64,000 nt of DNA, taken from the NCBI RefSeq assembly GCF_022695595.1, contig NZ_CP074380.1, positions 1 to 64,000 of the forward strand. Direction: 5' to 3'. The DNA comes from Streptomyces sp. MST-110588. GTDB lineage: Bacteria > Actinomycetota > Actinomycetes > Streptomycetales > Streptomycetaceae. This document shows, piece by piece, positions 28,817-39,097 of the stretch; position 1 is the stretch's first letter; each line of letters opens with the position of its first letter. The translations under genes and the position numbers were made by a program. The notes beneath the pieces were generated by a model that saw only the letters and a list, made by a program, of their open reading frames with translations, did not search any database and was not told the DNA's origin.

Positions 28817-29594
28817 CGCCCCTCCCGCCGGACCGCCCCCACCGCCGCGCGAAGCGGCCGACAACCGCAACCGGCAACCGGGACAGCAGGGGTGCCCCGC
28901 CGGTGGCGCCATCCCACAGGCACACCGCACCGCCGACCCGCACCGCCGGCCCGCACCGCCGAAGTCCGCCGGCCCGGCTGCGCGAGCGCGGTAACACCAC
29001 CAACACGACCCGATGATGCGGTGCGGCCGGAACCGGTCCCCGCAAACAATGACATGCACTTCGGGTACCAGCCGGAGAAAACCCGCGCCCCAGCAACGGC
29101 GAAACGGACCAGCCGAGCGACGGCATCCCCAGCGGCCGGCCGGCAGACTCATCCTCCCCCAGCTACGGATAGGCAGGTACGGACATTGCAGCACCCGGAC
29201 CGGATACACACCCCACACCCGCCCCGCACCCGGACCGGATACACACCCCACACCCGCCCCGTCCGCTCCCGCACCACCCGCCACGGCTCGACACTGCCCC
29301 ACACGAGGCACTGCCCTCACCACCAGCAGATCACGCAGTACCCCCCCCCCCGCATCTGCGCCATGCCCTCACCGTTGCCCACAACCCTTCTTCCAAGAAG
29401 ACACCCACTCACCACCCCACCCCTAAGGCGGTGCCGTGCGGGAGGACGTGGTCCCGGCCCAGAGGCGGACCGCCCCCTTCCGTCAGGACCGGCCAACGAG
29501 GCGGACAGCCGCAAGGGGCCTCGTCATTCCCGCAGCAGGCCGAGCGCCGGACGCGTCCGACATTGATTCCGGGGCTGCCGGGTAGAACCGGCTC
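28817..29594. other. Non-coding, C-rich stretch
   Basis: No supported gene. The plus strand is rich in CCGCAC, CACCC and similar steps. It holds the 35-bp duplication described separately and a run of eleven C at about 29341-29351. The long open frames on both strands are composition artefacts. Confidence 0.5.
29191..29260. repeat. Perfect 35-bp tandem duplication
   Basis: The unit runs from GCACCCGGACCGGATACACA to CACCCGCCCC and is repeated exactly at 29226-29260. Confidence 0.85.
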
Positions 29595-30175
29595 ATGGCC
29601 GAGCAGCGATTGCCTGGCGGCAGGACAACCGGAGCGGTACGCCGTGACGGCGCGGTCCACCGACCCCTACAGCCATGGACGCCCGCGGTGCATGCGGTGC
29701 TGCGCCACCTGGAGGCGGCCGGGCTGCAGGGTGCGCCCCGGGTGCTGGGAGTCGACAGCCAAGGGCGTGAGGTGCTGACCTATCTCGACGGTGAGACGGC
29801 GGGCGAGGACCTTCCCTGGCCCGCCTGGGTCTATTCGCAGACCGCACTGGAGGACGTCGGCCGGTGGGCCCGGACGCTGCACGATGCGACCCAGTCCTTC
29901 ACTCCGCCACCCGATGCACGCTGGCTCGCCGGCCAGGCCTGGCGGCCCGGCCTGATCATCGGCCACCACGACGCCGCCCCATGGAACGCCGTCTGGCGCG
30001 ACGGGCACCTGGCGGGCTTCTTCGACTGGGACACCGCCGGCCCCCAAACACGCGAGTTCGACCTGGCCTTCATCGCGCTGACCTGGGTACCCCTGCACAC
30101 GCGCGGGTTTGCCGAACGTACCGGCTTCACCGCCTTCACCGACCGCTCCCGGCGGCTGCACCGAGCTGGTCGAGC
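29595..30175 (+). pseudogene. Aminoglycoside phosphotransferase-family protein, 3' truncated
   Basis: The frame starts MAEQRLPGGRTTGAVRRDGA and has the APH kinase-fold core. HHDAAPWNAVW (catalytic HxDxxxxN Brenner-type motif) and FFDWDTAGPQTREFDLAFIA (metal-binding DxD) are intact. Around residue 190 (DRSRRLH) APH similarity stops and IstB sequence begins in the same frame. The catalytic loop survives but the C-terminal helical subdomain is gone. Substrate unknown. Many such genes act on small metabolites rather than antibiotics. Confidence 0.68.
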
Positions 30176-30501
30176 CGCCGACGAGAAGCATCTGAACAAG
30201 GCCATCGCCCGCTACTGCCGTGTCGATCTCTTATGCGTCGACGAGCTCGGCTACATGGAACTTGACCGACACGGCGCCGAACTCCCCTTCCAGGTCCTGA
30301 CCGGGCGCGAGGAGAAGAACAGCGTCGCCATCGCCTCCAACGAGTCCTTCGGTGGCTGGACAGAACCTTCACGGACCCGCGGCTCTGCGCGGCCATCGTC
30401 GACCGGCTGACCTTCAACGGCACCATCATCGAGACCGGCACCGACACCTACCGCCTGGCCAGCACCCGCGCACGAGCCGAAGAACCTGCCAAGGCCATCT
30501 G
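30176..30501 (+). pseudogene. istB C-terminal fragment fused to the APH gene
   Basis: The fragment carries VDLLCVDELGYMELDRHGAE (Walker B region) and EEKNSVAIASNESFGGW. After a frame change near 30358 it continues FTDPRLCAAIVDRLTFNG and ends in a TGA at 30501. It parallels the intact istB at 15.1-15.9 kb but differs at many positions, so it comes from a different IS21 relative. Walker A is missing. Confidence 0.78.
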
Positions 30502-30513
30502 AGTGCCAAACAC

Positions 30514-30906
30514 TCAGGGATCTTGAACCACGGTTCCTTGGTGGTAGAGAACCGTCCAGCCGTCGGCACCCTGCTGCCAGATCGTTGCCCGCCGTGTTCT
30601 CCGCCCGTTGAGGACCAAGGTATACGTCAGCAGATAGACTTCCGCTGCCAGTTCCTGGCAGCGGAAGTCGGAGGTCTCCCACTCCTCGGCCAGTGGAGAC
30701 TTATAGCGTTCCTCGAGGACATCGAGAACGTACGCACGGCTGTAGCGCCGTCCTGACGCGCCTGTCTCCCAGAAGTCCGGGGCTGCCATGACCTCAAAGT
30801 CAGCCCTTGTCGTTCCGAACTCGGGTCGGTGGAAGAGCGGTTCCCTGCGGACAAGCTCATCGAGCACGCCGCGCAGTCGATCGTCGGTCACGAGGTCGGG
30901 TTCCAT
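30514..30906 (-). CDS. DUF4440 / NTF2-like protein
   Basis: 130-aa protein from ATG (MEPDLVTDDRLRGVLDELVR) with an NTF2-like fold pattern: EPLFHRPEFGTTRADFEVMA, FWETGASGRRYSRAYVLDVL and a C-terminal strand series ATIWQQGADGWTVLYHQGT. Proteins of this family bind small ligands or act as isomerases, and no specific role can be given. Upstream codons to 30987 are open but non-homologous. It lies between relics, in the opposite direction to the APH/IstB fusion. Confidence 0.7.
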   Translation of the reverse strand: MEPDLVTDDRLRGVLDELVRREPLFHRPEFGTTRADFEVMAAPDFWETGASGRRYSRAYVLDVLEERYKSPLAEEWETSDFRCQELAAEVYLLTYTLVLNGRRTRRATIWQQGADGWTVLYHQGTVVQDP

Positions 30907-31149
30907 CTTCACTACATAACACGACCGAACCCAGCCTGGCATCCCAATTGGTATCCCACCCCGGATGACGACCTGCTCGACGTTCAAAGGCGCTGCTCTC
31001 TGCCGCTACCTCCTTCGACGGCCAGCCGTCCTGACGGGCGACTGGCCGTTCCGCCTTCGAGGCCGTGTCAGTGCCGTCATTTCTGCTCAACATTCACGAG
31101 CCAGTCGATCACTGACTGCCTTCGAAACCCGTCGACAAACGCTGTTCCT

Positions 31150-31845
31150 AGAGATGAACGAAGCCAGCACGTTCCACACGTACTCCACCAGGCGGTGATC
31201 GCAGAAAGGGACGCGGACCTGAATGCCTACTGCCATGCTGGCCCGGTCCTTGCGGTGCAGCGGGGCCGGCAACCAGTGGGTGAAGGCCATGTAGAACACT
31301 TCGCGCAGGCGGGCGTCGGTGTCGTTCTCGCCCTCCGGGCGGGGCACCTCGGCCATCGTCTCCAGGTAGCGCTGGCGCGCGTACTCCTACGGCTTGATCT
31401 CGGCGATATGCGTGTTGTGCAGGAGGTCGGCGAAGGCATGGCCTTCGCGCAGCCAGGGGACGCCATCGTGGTGGAGGGTCGGGGGGCCTTGGAGGTTGTA
31501 GTAGCCGCCGAATACCTCGTCGGCGGACTCACCCGACAGGGCGACGGTGGAGTGTTCCCGTACCCCCTTGAATAGCAGGTGCAGGGAGGTGTCGAAGTCT
31601 CCCCAGCCGGGAAGGTCAGGGAAGTGCAGGCCGATGTCCTGTGCTCGATGAGCAGGTCGTTGCTCAGCACGATGGGAGGACCATCAGGTGACTTCCGGCT
31701 TGCTGCTGGTGATCTTGTCGCTGCCGACGAAGTCGACGGCCAAGCTGTCCGGCGTCTGACCGGTGGAGGCACGCAGGTTCTTCGCGGCCAAGGCGGTCAT
31801 GGTGCTGGAGTCGACGCCGCCTTCGACCGCATTGGCCACTGCGGC
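31150..31845 (-). pseudogene. Asparagine synthase (AsnB-like) C-terminal remnant
   Basis: The PP-loop motif is visible as GGVDSSTMTALAAKNLRAST, then after frame loss STVALSGESADEVFGGYYN and VRVPFCDHRLVEYVWNV. An in-frame TAG interrupts it after AEIKP (near 31389) and the glutaminase half is missing. After LVEYVWNV similarity stops at a junction with unrelated DNA. Here decay is real rather than only indel-type, because a stop codon and both truncations are present. Confidence 0.75.
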
Positions 31846-32097
31846 ACCGGCACCACGCCGATCGGCGATGTCACCCCCGCCTGCCGCGACGCTGCCACCT
31901 CGCCCGTGACCTGCCTGTCGGCGGCCTCATCGTCAAGGGCCTCCCGCACCGTCATCCGGGCGGTCTCCACTCGGGAGAGCGTCTCCTCGAACGCTCCCAG
32001 TCTGCTCGTTCGACTCGGCTGCCTGTGCTCGAAGTTGGGCAACACGCTCACGGACCGTCGCCTCCCGACGCTCCAACTCCGCAAGCAAGGACACCAT
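31846..32097 (-). pseudogene. Coiled-coil hypothetical protein, frameshifted fragment
   Basis: Starting MVSLLAELERREATVRERVA the heptad pattern suggests a coiled coil. After a frame change near 32000 it continues GAFEETLSRVETARMTVREA and ends near SPIGVVPVPQW, where it abuts the asnB remnant. It looks like the N-terminal half of a conserved Streptomyces protein seen near mobile elements, but I cannot name it with confidence. Confidence 0.4.
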
Positions 32098-32571
32098 CAC
32101 CCCACTCCCGCACCGAGAAAGCAGGAGCGATCAGCACCCTTGACCAGCCCGCCCGCGTGAAATGCCAGATCAGCCAGTCATTCGAAACGAGCCGGGCCCG
32201 TCCGACAAGGGCCCCGGTCCAGGTACAGGTACAGGTACAGGGGTACCGTGGTGGTGCCGGAGGCGGTCCGGTCTCTGTGGGTCCGGTCGGCGAGCACGCC
32301 GCGTGCGGGTGCCGGAGGCAAGGCGGGCGTACGCGCGGGAACAGTGGAGGTGATGCTGCGGCATGATCTCCCTCGGTCGCCGGGGTGTGGGGGCCGAGGC
32401 CCAGAGGCAGCGCCGGCGCTGGTGTGTGGAGGCCGGAGCGGGGCGCAGGGGCCTGTGCCGGGGCGCGGGTGTGGCTCAGGCCGGCTGGGACCGCCACATC
32501 TCGGTGCCTTTGCCACGACGGCAGCCGCGCCCTCGGCGGAGCTGCGCGGCATGGCATAGCTGCTCGCCGGG
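32098..32571. other. No gene recognised
   Basis: Contains a short microsatellite (three GGTACA-type units near 32220-32240) and only low-complexity frames. Confidence 0.4.
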
Positions 32572-33420
32572 TCAGCCTTTCCGCAGGGTGTAGAAACGGA
32601 TCTGCGAGTTCGGCTGAAAGCCGATCCGCGGATACACGGGGGCCCCGGCTTCGGTCGCGTGCAGCGTGGCGCGGGTCAGCCCGGTGGCCAGGTGGCCCTC
32701 GTACAGGGCCTTGCGGGTGACCGCCTCGCCGTACCCCCGGCGCTGCCACCGTGGGTCCGTGGCCACGAACGCGACGAACAGACGCCCCGCGGCTTGGGTG
32801 GTGGCCGCGCATGCGACCGGTACGTCGCCTCGCATGGCCAGATAGGCGTACATTTCGTCCTTCCAGAACGGGAGGCCGACCAGGCCGTCACGGCCGTCCT
32901 CCAACGGGAGGCCGTAGGCCCGCGAGTTGAGGTCCGCGTAGGCCTGCAGGTGTTCGTCGGTGCTCACGCGTACGAAGGTGAGGTCGGGGTGGGCCGGCTC
33001 GGGGAGGGGGAGCAGGTCGCCGGCCATGCCCGTACCCGCAAAGGCGTACTGGAGCCCTGCCTGCTCGGCCGCCGTGGCCAGCGCGGAGCGGGCCCCGGCG
33101 TCGAGCAGGTCCTCGAAGAGCCACAGGAAGCCCGGCTGCTTCTTCGAGCGCATGATGTCGGCTGCCTGGCCCAGGCGCTGTCCGAGGAGCTCCGCCTGGC
33201 CGCCCGCGCCGGTCAGGGCGGCGCAGTTGAGGAAGGAGAGACGGCTGTCGGCCCAGCGGATGGCGATGCCCGGAAGGTCGCGTACGTCCGCCCCCGCGTC
33301 GCGGGCGAGCACCAGGGCCCGCCAGGCGACGGTGAGCTGCTGCACCGACTCGATGCTCTCCGGGCCCGGCACCGGCGGGGCGGCGGGAGTCCTGTACGTG
33401 CCGTGTGGTGTGGGTTTCAT
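32572..33420 (-). CDS. GNAT-family N-acetyltransferase
   Basis: 282-aa protein. The C-terminal half is a GNAT domain with the acetyl-CoA pyrophosphate-binding motif DPRWQRRGYGEAVTRKAL and a final YPRIGFQPNSQIRFYTLR. The N-terminal half is a second, poorly conserved domain. The ATG overlaps the permease stop (TGATG), so it is coupled to an amino-acid permease, which suggests an amino-acid-like substrate. That link is inference from position. Confidence 0.85.
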   Translation of the reverse strand: MKPTPHGTYRTPAAPPVPGPESIESVQQLTVAWRALVLARDAGADVRDLPGIAIRWADSRLSFLNCAALTGAGGQAELLGQRLGQAADIMRSKKQPGFLWLFEDLLDAGARSALATAAEQAGLQYAFAGTGMAGDLLPLPEPAHPDLTFVRVSTDEHLQAYADLNSRAYGLPLEDGRDGLVGLPFWKDEMYAYLAMRGDVPVACAATTQAAGRLFVAFVATDPRWQRRGYGEAVTRKALYEGHLATGLTRATLHATEAGAPVYPRIGFQPNSQIRFYTLRKG

Positions 33421-34943
33421 CAGACGATGCCTTCGAAGTCGTCGTCGTGGGACTGGGCCGTGCGGGAGCGCCGCTGGAGATAGGAGCGGCGCCCGAAGCG
33501 CCACCACAGGGCAGCCAGGATGAGCGCCGCCAGTGTGGCGAGGGGGGTGTAGTTGAACGTGATGGCGGTGACCGGGCTGGTCTGCGGCAGCATGAACAGC
33601 ACGGTCGCCGTGGCCGCCCACAGCACCGCGATCCAGCCGATCGGGCGGCTGAAGCGACCCAGGTTCCAGGGCCCGGGCGCCCACTTGTCGCGGTGCCGCA
33701 GCCGCAGCAGCACCGGGATGGCGTAGGCGGGGGTGAACCCGACGACGGAGATGGCCGTGACCGCGGAGAAGGCGCCGGCGGAGTACAGGGACGGCAGGGC
33801 GAGAACGAAGGCGACGACGACGGCGAGCCAGACGGCGTTGGCGGGGATGGCGGTGCGGCGGCTGACCTTCTGCCAGCGGGTCCAGCCCGGCAGGGCGCCG
33901 TCCCGGGAGAACGCGTAGATCATGCGGCTGGCGGCGGCGGTGACGGTGTAGCCGCACAGGAACTGCGCCACGATGATCATCAGCAGCAGGGCCTTGGCGG
34001 CGGCCACGCCCAGCGCGTCCAGGAAGATCTGTGCGACCGGCACGCCGGTGGGGCCGGCCAGGGTCGCGGCGTAGTCCTGGACGGCGAAGAGCAGGGCTGC
34101 CAGCAGGACGCCGCCGGCGATCCAGGACACCGCCACCGAGCGGACGATGCCGCGGGCCGCGGTGACGGAGGCGCGGGTGGTCTCCTCGCTCAGGTGGGCG
34201 GAGGTGTCGTAGCCGGCCAGGGCGAAGCAGGGCAGCAGCATCCCCAGCAGGATCACGTAGACGGGGGCACTCCAGCCGGTGCTGTTGGTGAACTCGCTGA
34301 AGACGAAACCGGCCGGCTGATGGCGGGAGGGGACCAGCGTCAGGGCGCCGATGATGACGACGGCTCCGGCCAGGTGCCACCAGGCGCTCAGAGACGTCAG
34401 GACGTTCATCAGCCGGGCGCCGAAGAGGTTCAGGACCGCGTGCAGTACGAGGATGACCGCGTACAGCGCCAGCAGGGCCCCGGGGGACAAGGTGATCCCC
34501 CACTGCAGGTTCGCCCAGGCGGCGGTGAACGTAGCGATGCCGTAGTCCTGGGCCGCGATCCCGGCCAGCAGGCCCAGGAGGTTGAGCCAGCCGGTGTACC
34601 AGCTCCAGCGCTCACCGCCGAGCTGGCGGGCCATGAAGTACAGCCCGCCGCTGGTGGGGTAACGGGAGGTGATCTCGGCCAGCGCCGCCGCCAGGCACAG
34701 CACCAGCGGCCCGACGGCGATCCATCCCCACATCACCACGGCGGGGCCGCCGGAGTTCAGGCCGAAGCCGAACAGCAGCAGCGTCCCGGACATGATGGAG
34801 ATGACCGACAGGGACGCGGCGAAGTTGCCGAACGCCCCCATGCGCCGGTGCAGTTGCTGGGCGTAGCCGAGCTCTTTGAGAAGGCGCTCGTCATCGTCCA
34901 GCGGCTCGGGCCGCTGCCGTCGTGCATGTGCTGAAGTACGCAT
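33420..34943 (-). CDS. APC-superfamily amino acid permease
   Basis: 507-aa integral membrane protein with about 12 hydrophobic segments. The first-helix motif SIMSGTLLLFGFGLNSGGPA matches the substrate-binding GxG turn of APC permeases. LAEITSRYPTSGGLYFMARQ is the conserved motif after helix 2, and CFALAGYDTSAHLSEETT is the consensus helix 6/7 loop. Closest in pattern to GABA/choline-type permeases (PF13520). It lies in the middle of a three-gene minus-strand group. Confidence 0.9.
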   Translation of the reverse strand: MRTSAHARRQRPEPLDDDERLLKELGYAQQLHRRMGAFGNFAASLSVISIMSGTLLLFGFGLNSGGPAVVMWGWIAVGPLVLCLAAALAEITSRYPTSGGLYFMARQLGGERWSWYTGWLNLLGLLAGIAAQDYGIATFTAAWANLQWGITLSPGALLALYAVILVLHAVLNLFGARLMNVLTSLSAWWHLAGAVVIIGALTLVPSRHQPAGFVFSEFTNSTGWSAPVYVILLGMLLPCFALAGYDTSAHLSEETTRASVTAARGIVRSVAVSWIAGGVLLAALLFAVQDYAATLAGPTGVPVAQIFLDALGVAAAKALLLMIIVAQFLCGYTVTAAASRMIYAFSRDGALPGWTRWQKVSRRTAIPANAVWLAVVVAFVLALPSLYSAGAFSAVTAISVVGFTPAYAIPVLLRLRHRDKWAPGPWNLGRFSRPIGWIAVLWAATATVLFMLPQTSPVTAITFNYTPLATLAALILAALWWRFGRRSYLQRRSRTAQSHDDDFEGIV

Positions 34944-35038
34944 CGTCAATCTCCGCACAGGGAAGCAGAAGGACAAGACCGAATCGGCCGGGGCGTCAGG
35001 GGGACGTGGCGGAGCTCGCCCGCAGAGCCGGCGGAGCT

Positions 35039-36061
35039 TCACGGGCCCTTCCCTCCGGCGGGCCGGTTCCGTGCCCGCAGGCAGGCACTGCGGGTGGTCT
35101 CGAAGTCCTCTCGCCACCGGTGCGGGTGCTGCGCGACGTACTGCCAGGGGGCCGGGGTGGCAAAGTCGCCGATGGCCTTGAAGACGGCCGCCGCCTCGCC
35201 CCGGAACCCGCCCGCCACCAGCGCGTGCGCCAAATAGTTCAGATCGGTCGGGGAACTGGTGACCGTGGTGCAGCGGCTGAACCAGTCGGTGAAGGCCCGG
35301 GTGATGGCCGGCGCGAGCAGCCCATCGGCCCACTCCGGGCTCAGCGTGGCCTTGCCCTGGTCCCGCCGCGCCCGGTAGCCCTCCATGTAGGCGTACAAGG
35401 GCAGAAGAAGCAACGGTGAGCCGAGGGGGGCCTTGGAGGCCGACCAGCGCGCGAAGTCCATGGCGACCCCCTGCCGGGACAGGTGTGCCGCTCCCGGGCC
35501 GACCTGGAGCACGCGGAGCATACGGTGCCATGCCTCGCGGTTGTATGCGTCTCGCTGGTGTGCTGCTTGCAGGAGCCCCCACGGCCCGGGGGGCAGGAGA
35601 AACTCCGGCGGCGGCGGAGCCGCACGGTGCTCCGGGAACCGGCCGTCCGGGTCCGTCTCGGCCAAGGCGAGGCGGCAGACGACGGCCACCGGGTCGGCGG
35701 GGTTCACCTCGGCGGCCCGGTCGCACGCCTGCCGGGCCCGGCTCGCCAGTTCGTCCAGGTGCCGGGACCGCCCGGCGTCCCTGGCGTGCCGCCTGCTGCG
35801 ATAGGCCTCCAGTGCCCGCTCAGTGAGGACCCTGGCGTACATCATCTGCGCGGCGATGCTTTCCGGCTCCTCCTTCAGCCACAGCTCGACGGTGTTGCCC
35901 CGCGCGGCGAAGACGCTCAGCACCTGGGTCCGCGCGGTCCACTGCGGCCAGGTTCCCGTCTCGGCCAGCACCTGCCGCATCGCCATCCAGTGACCCGCCT
36001 TGACCTCCTGCACCGCCGGATACAGGGCGGTGTCACGGCCCGCCGGGTGATAGCTGACCAT
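35039..36061 (-). CDS. Uncharacterised TPR-like helical protein
   Basis: 340-aa soluble protein (MVSYHPAGRDTALYPAVQEV onwards) with repeated helical segments that resemble degenerate TPRs (AAQMMYARVLTERALEAYRS, ASRARQACDRAAEVNPADPV, NYLAHALVAGGFRGEAAAVF). No enzymatic motif is seen. It precedes the permease by 95 nt in the same direction, so it is probably the first gene of the permease/GNAT operon. Function unknown. Confidence 0.7.
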   Translation of the reverse strand: MVSYHPAGRDTALYPAVQEVKAGHWMAMRQVLAETGTWPQWTARTQVLSVFAARGNTVELWLKEEPESIAAQMMYARVLTERALEAYRSRRHARDAGRSRHLDELASRARQACDRAAEVNPADPVAVVCRLALAETDPDGRFPEHRAAPPPPEFLLPPGPWGLLQAAHQRDAYNREAWHRMLRVLQVGPGAAHLSRQGVAMDFARWSASKAPLGSPLLLLPLYAYMEGYRARRDQGKATLSPEWADGLLAPAITRAFTDWFSRCTTVTSSPTDLNYLAHALVAGGFRGEAAAVFKAIGDFATPAPWQYVAQHPHRWREDFETTRSACLRARNRPAGGKGP

Positions 36062-36690
36062 CAGCGCTCCCCCCAGGCGGCCTGGATGCCGGTGGGGTGC
36101 AGCGGGCCCTGCGCAATGCCCTCGCCGACGCCATGTCCGGCTGAAGAGGCAGCACCGCGAACGGCAGCACCATGGCGGAGCTGATGGTGCCGCTCGGCCG
36201 AAGCCGGGCCGGTGCTGACCGCGCCGGCAGCCACCGGTCTGCAGCACAGCGGGATCCGGCCGGCCGGCAAGCCGCGCCCAGGCGGTATCCGCGCCTTCAC
36301 CCGGTGACCGCCGGGCCCGGCAGGCCTGCCGGGAGTTGGGATGCGTTTCCGTGACGGGCCGTACGGCATCGCACGGTGAGGGGCGCGGCGGGCCGTGCCC
36401 GGGCCGCCGCGGGCAGCACCGCCGGACGGTGGTTGCTGGGGACACGACACCAAGTGGTGCGCAGACGCGGCCATGGATGCGGAAGTCCTCTGGGCAGAAG
36501 GGGTGCGTGGTCTCGGCGGGGACACCGGACGCGGGGACGCGGGCGGAGCCGACGCGCAAGCAGAGCCCCTGCGCAGGCTGTCCCACGAGCGCCCAAGCCG
36601 CCGGGGCGCGGGCATGACAGCTACCTAAGCGCCCCGGGCGGCGCAGGGCCAGAGCCGCGCGGGGTTGTTCGGTTGTAGCAGCGTTGGCAG
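36062..36690. other. No gene recognised
   Basis: GC-rich spacer upstream of the TPR-like gene. It should hold that gene's promoter, but no clear -10/-35 pair stands out. Open frames on both strands are Arg/Gly/Pro-rich artefacts. Confidence 0.4.
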
Positions 36691-37400
36691 TAAAACCCCG
36701 TACGCAAACCCTGCTCGCCGGCGCCGGCGGCGATATCGACCGCCTCCGCGGGTGAATCCGCAGCCGTCGAAGTGGCGGACGCCAGTTCCCTCGCCCCACG
36801 CGGGGTCGGCGCACTGCTCCGAACCGGGAGTTCACGTGCAGCCAAGCGGCCAGTTCCGTCCTCGCGCGGTCAGGCCGTACCCGCCATGTCCCGGGCCCGG
36901 GGACGTGACCTGGCCACCGCCACCGCGGCCGACGGGTCCGCCGCCTACGCGCTCAACGCCGGCCACGCGCAACGGCTGATGCCGGCCGCCCTGCCGCATC
37001 TGCGGGCGGCCGGCGGCGAATCGGCCGTCCTGAACTCGTTCATCAGCAGGTGGAAACCCAGCCCCCAGGCCAAGTACGGTGCAGCCAAAGCCGCGCTGCT
37101 CAGCACGGCCGGAACCCTCGCCAACGACCTCGGCCCCGGCCACGTCCGGGTCAACGTCTATTCCCCGGGTCGGTGCTCATTCCCGGCCGCCGCTGGGCCC
37201 GGCTGCAGGAACAGGAACCTCAGGCGTTCGCCCGCTTCACCGCACAGCTCCCGGGCGGGTAGCTGGTCACACCGCAGGAGGACGCCTGCACCGTCGTGTC
37301 GCCCGCACCGTCGTATTCCTGCTCTCGCCTTGGTCCAGCGGTGTCTCCGGTGCCCGCATCCCCGTCGACCGGGCACGAAACGCCCCACACCGGACGGCTA
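36690..37400 (+). pseudogene. Short-chain dehydrogenase/reductase remnant
   Basis: SDR motifs survive in pieces. TLLAGAGGDIDRL lies near the N-terminus, with the active-site YxxxK in QAKYGAAKAALLSTAGTLAN, then GPGHVRVNVYSPG. A later frame gives FLLSPWSSGVSGARIPVD, the usual C-terminal end. In-frame stops and several frame changes (near 36765, 37170 and 37265) break it, and the cofactor-binding N-terminus is not recoverable. Confidence 0.68.
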
Positions 37401-37408
37401 CTGACCGC

Positions 37409-38802
37409 TCAGGCCGTCTGCAGCACCGGCTGCGCCGCCCGCAAGAAGCCCTGCACCGCCGGCTCTTTGTTGAACACGCTCACCCGCTGGCCGAAATCGC
37501 GCAGGGCCTGCACCGACCGCTGACTGCGGACCAACTCCAGGCCTTTGAGCGCGGCGTGCGCACAGGCCAGCGCCTCGTCCAGCCGCTGCTGCTGAAGGCA
37601 GGCGGTGGCCAGCATCGCCTGGCTGATCGCCTGCCGGCGCCGCCGATCGGTGTTCGCCCGCACCGAGGCGTCCGCCATCTGCTCGGCCTGCCCGGCCTCG
37701 CCCACATCCCGAAAGACGAAGGCGGCCTCCGCCTCCCAGTAGTGGCGGTCGAGGTAGCGCACCCACGGCGACTCCTGCTCCGCACCCCGGCTCCGTCCCA
37801 AGGCGGCCTCCGCATCCTCCAGCGCCCGCAGAGCCTGCTTCGGGCGGCTGCTCGCGGCACAGCCGCGCGCCACCATCATGTGCAGCCGCATCAGCCCCAG
37901 CGGGCTGCCCGCGTGCCGTGCCGTCTGCAGCCCCGCCCGGGCCAGATGCACCCCGTCCTGCGGATGGCCCAGGCTGGTGGACAGATGTGACAGCCCTGCC
38001 AGGATCTGGCCGGCCAGCACCAGATCCCCACCCTCCTGGCACAACCGCAGCGCCTGGATCATGTACCGCTGCGCGAGACCGTACTCGCCGCTGTCGTAGC
38101 TGCTCCAGCCGGCCAGAGCCCCGAGCCGGGCCGCCGCGGTGAACAGCGGGCCACGCTCTTCGGCGCTCATCCCCCGGCGCAGCATCGGCAGGACCTCATG
38201 GTGCAGGTAGAACAGGATGCTCGAACGCACCTCCTGGCCACCGAAGGTGTTGTCCACCTGGTCGAAGGCGGTGATCATCGCCTGCACCACCGCCACCCGG
38301 CCCCGGCCGAGACCGCGGCCGGCGCCGGGGCCTCCGACTGCTCCCACGCCCACAGCAGCCAGCCTCGCTGCGGCGCGAGCAGCGCACTGCTGACGAACGG
38401 CACCAGCCCCAGCACGTCCCGACAGCCGACATCGTCCGCAGTGAGGTCGGACAGCGTCTGGAGCACCTCGCCCACGTCCTCGCCGTACCGCAGGGAACGG
38501 ATCACCACCGGTGGCCCCTGCTGGGCAGCGAACCCGATGTCACACGGCTGCACCACCCGGCCCAGCGCCTCCGTCAGCACCCCCGCCACCAGCCATATCG
38601 TCTCCGTACGAGGGGGCCGTCCGCCGATCCACCGGGACACCGACGCCTTGTCATAGCGCGTGCCCCGCCCCTGACGGCGTGCAAGGGCATTCACCCGCGC
38701 AGCGAACGACTGATAGCTGCAGCCCGTTTCCCGCAGTGTGGCCGCCAACGCTGCGTTCCTGCCACTCTCAGGAGCCTGTCCGTTGGCCGTCATGGCTCCC
38801 AT
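37409..38802 (-). pseudogene. XRE-type regulator with TPR domain (one frameshift)
   Basis: The N-terminal part (MGAMTANGQAPESGRNAALA, then SYQSFAARVNALARRQGRGT and DKASVSRWIGGRPP) is a degenerate XRE helix-turn-helix. About 300 residues of TPR-like helices follow (EEVLPM-type segments, QMADASVRANTDRRRRQAIS, ACLQQQRLDEALACAHAALK). This build is common among Streptomyces developmental regulators such as NsdA. One frame change near 38310 (GG run) separates the two parts. ATGs at 38802 and 38793 are both possible starts. Confidence 0.75.
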
Positions 38803-39097
38803 CACACTCCGTGCCGTACGGCTGGCCGCTTCTGCTGAGTCATCCACGTCCGAGACACACATCCGCCCGCGACGGCAGAGCAGCGGGCGGCGCCACCAGC
38901 AGACGCCGAAGTCCCCTACCGTGTCGCCGTGTTGCGTACCGCGATCACTATGCTCACCGTGTGACCTCAGGTGCAACCGAGTCGGGAGTCACTTTCAGAC
39001 GATTCATGATGCCCCTCGACACCACACCGTCGGTACGCCGTCAGCCTGTCGCTGAGGCGCCTCAGGGCTCCAGGGCTCCAGGACCCGCGGTACCTGA

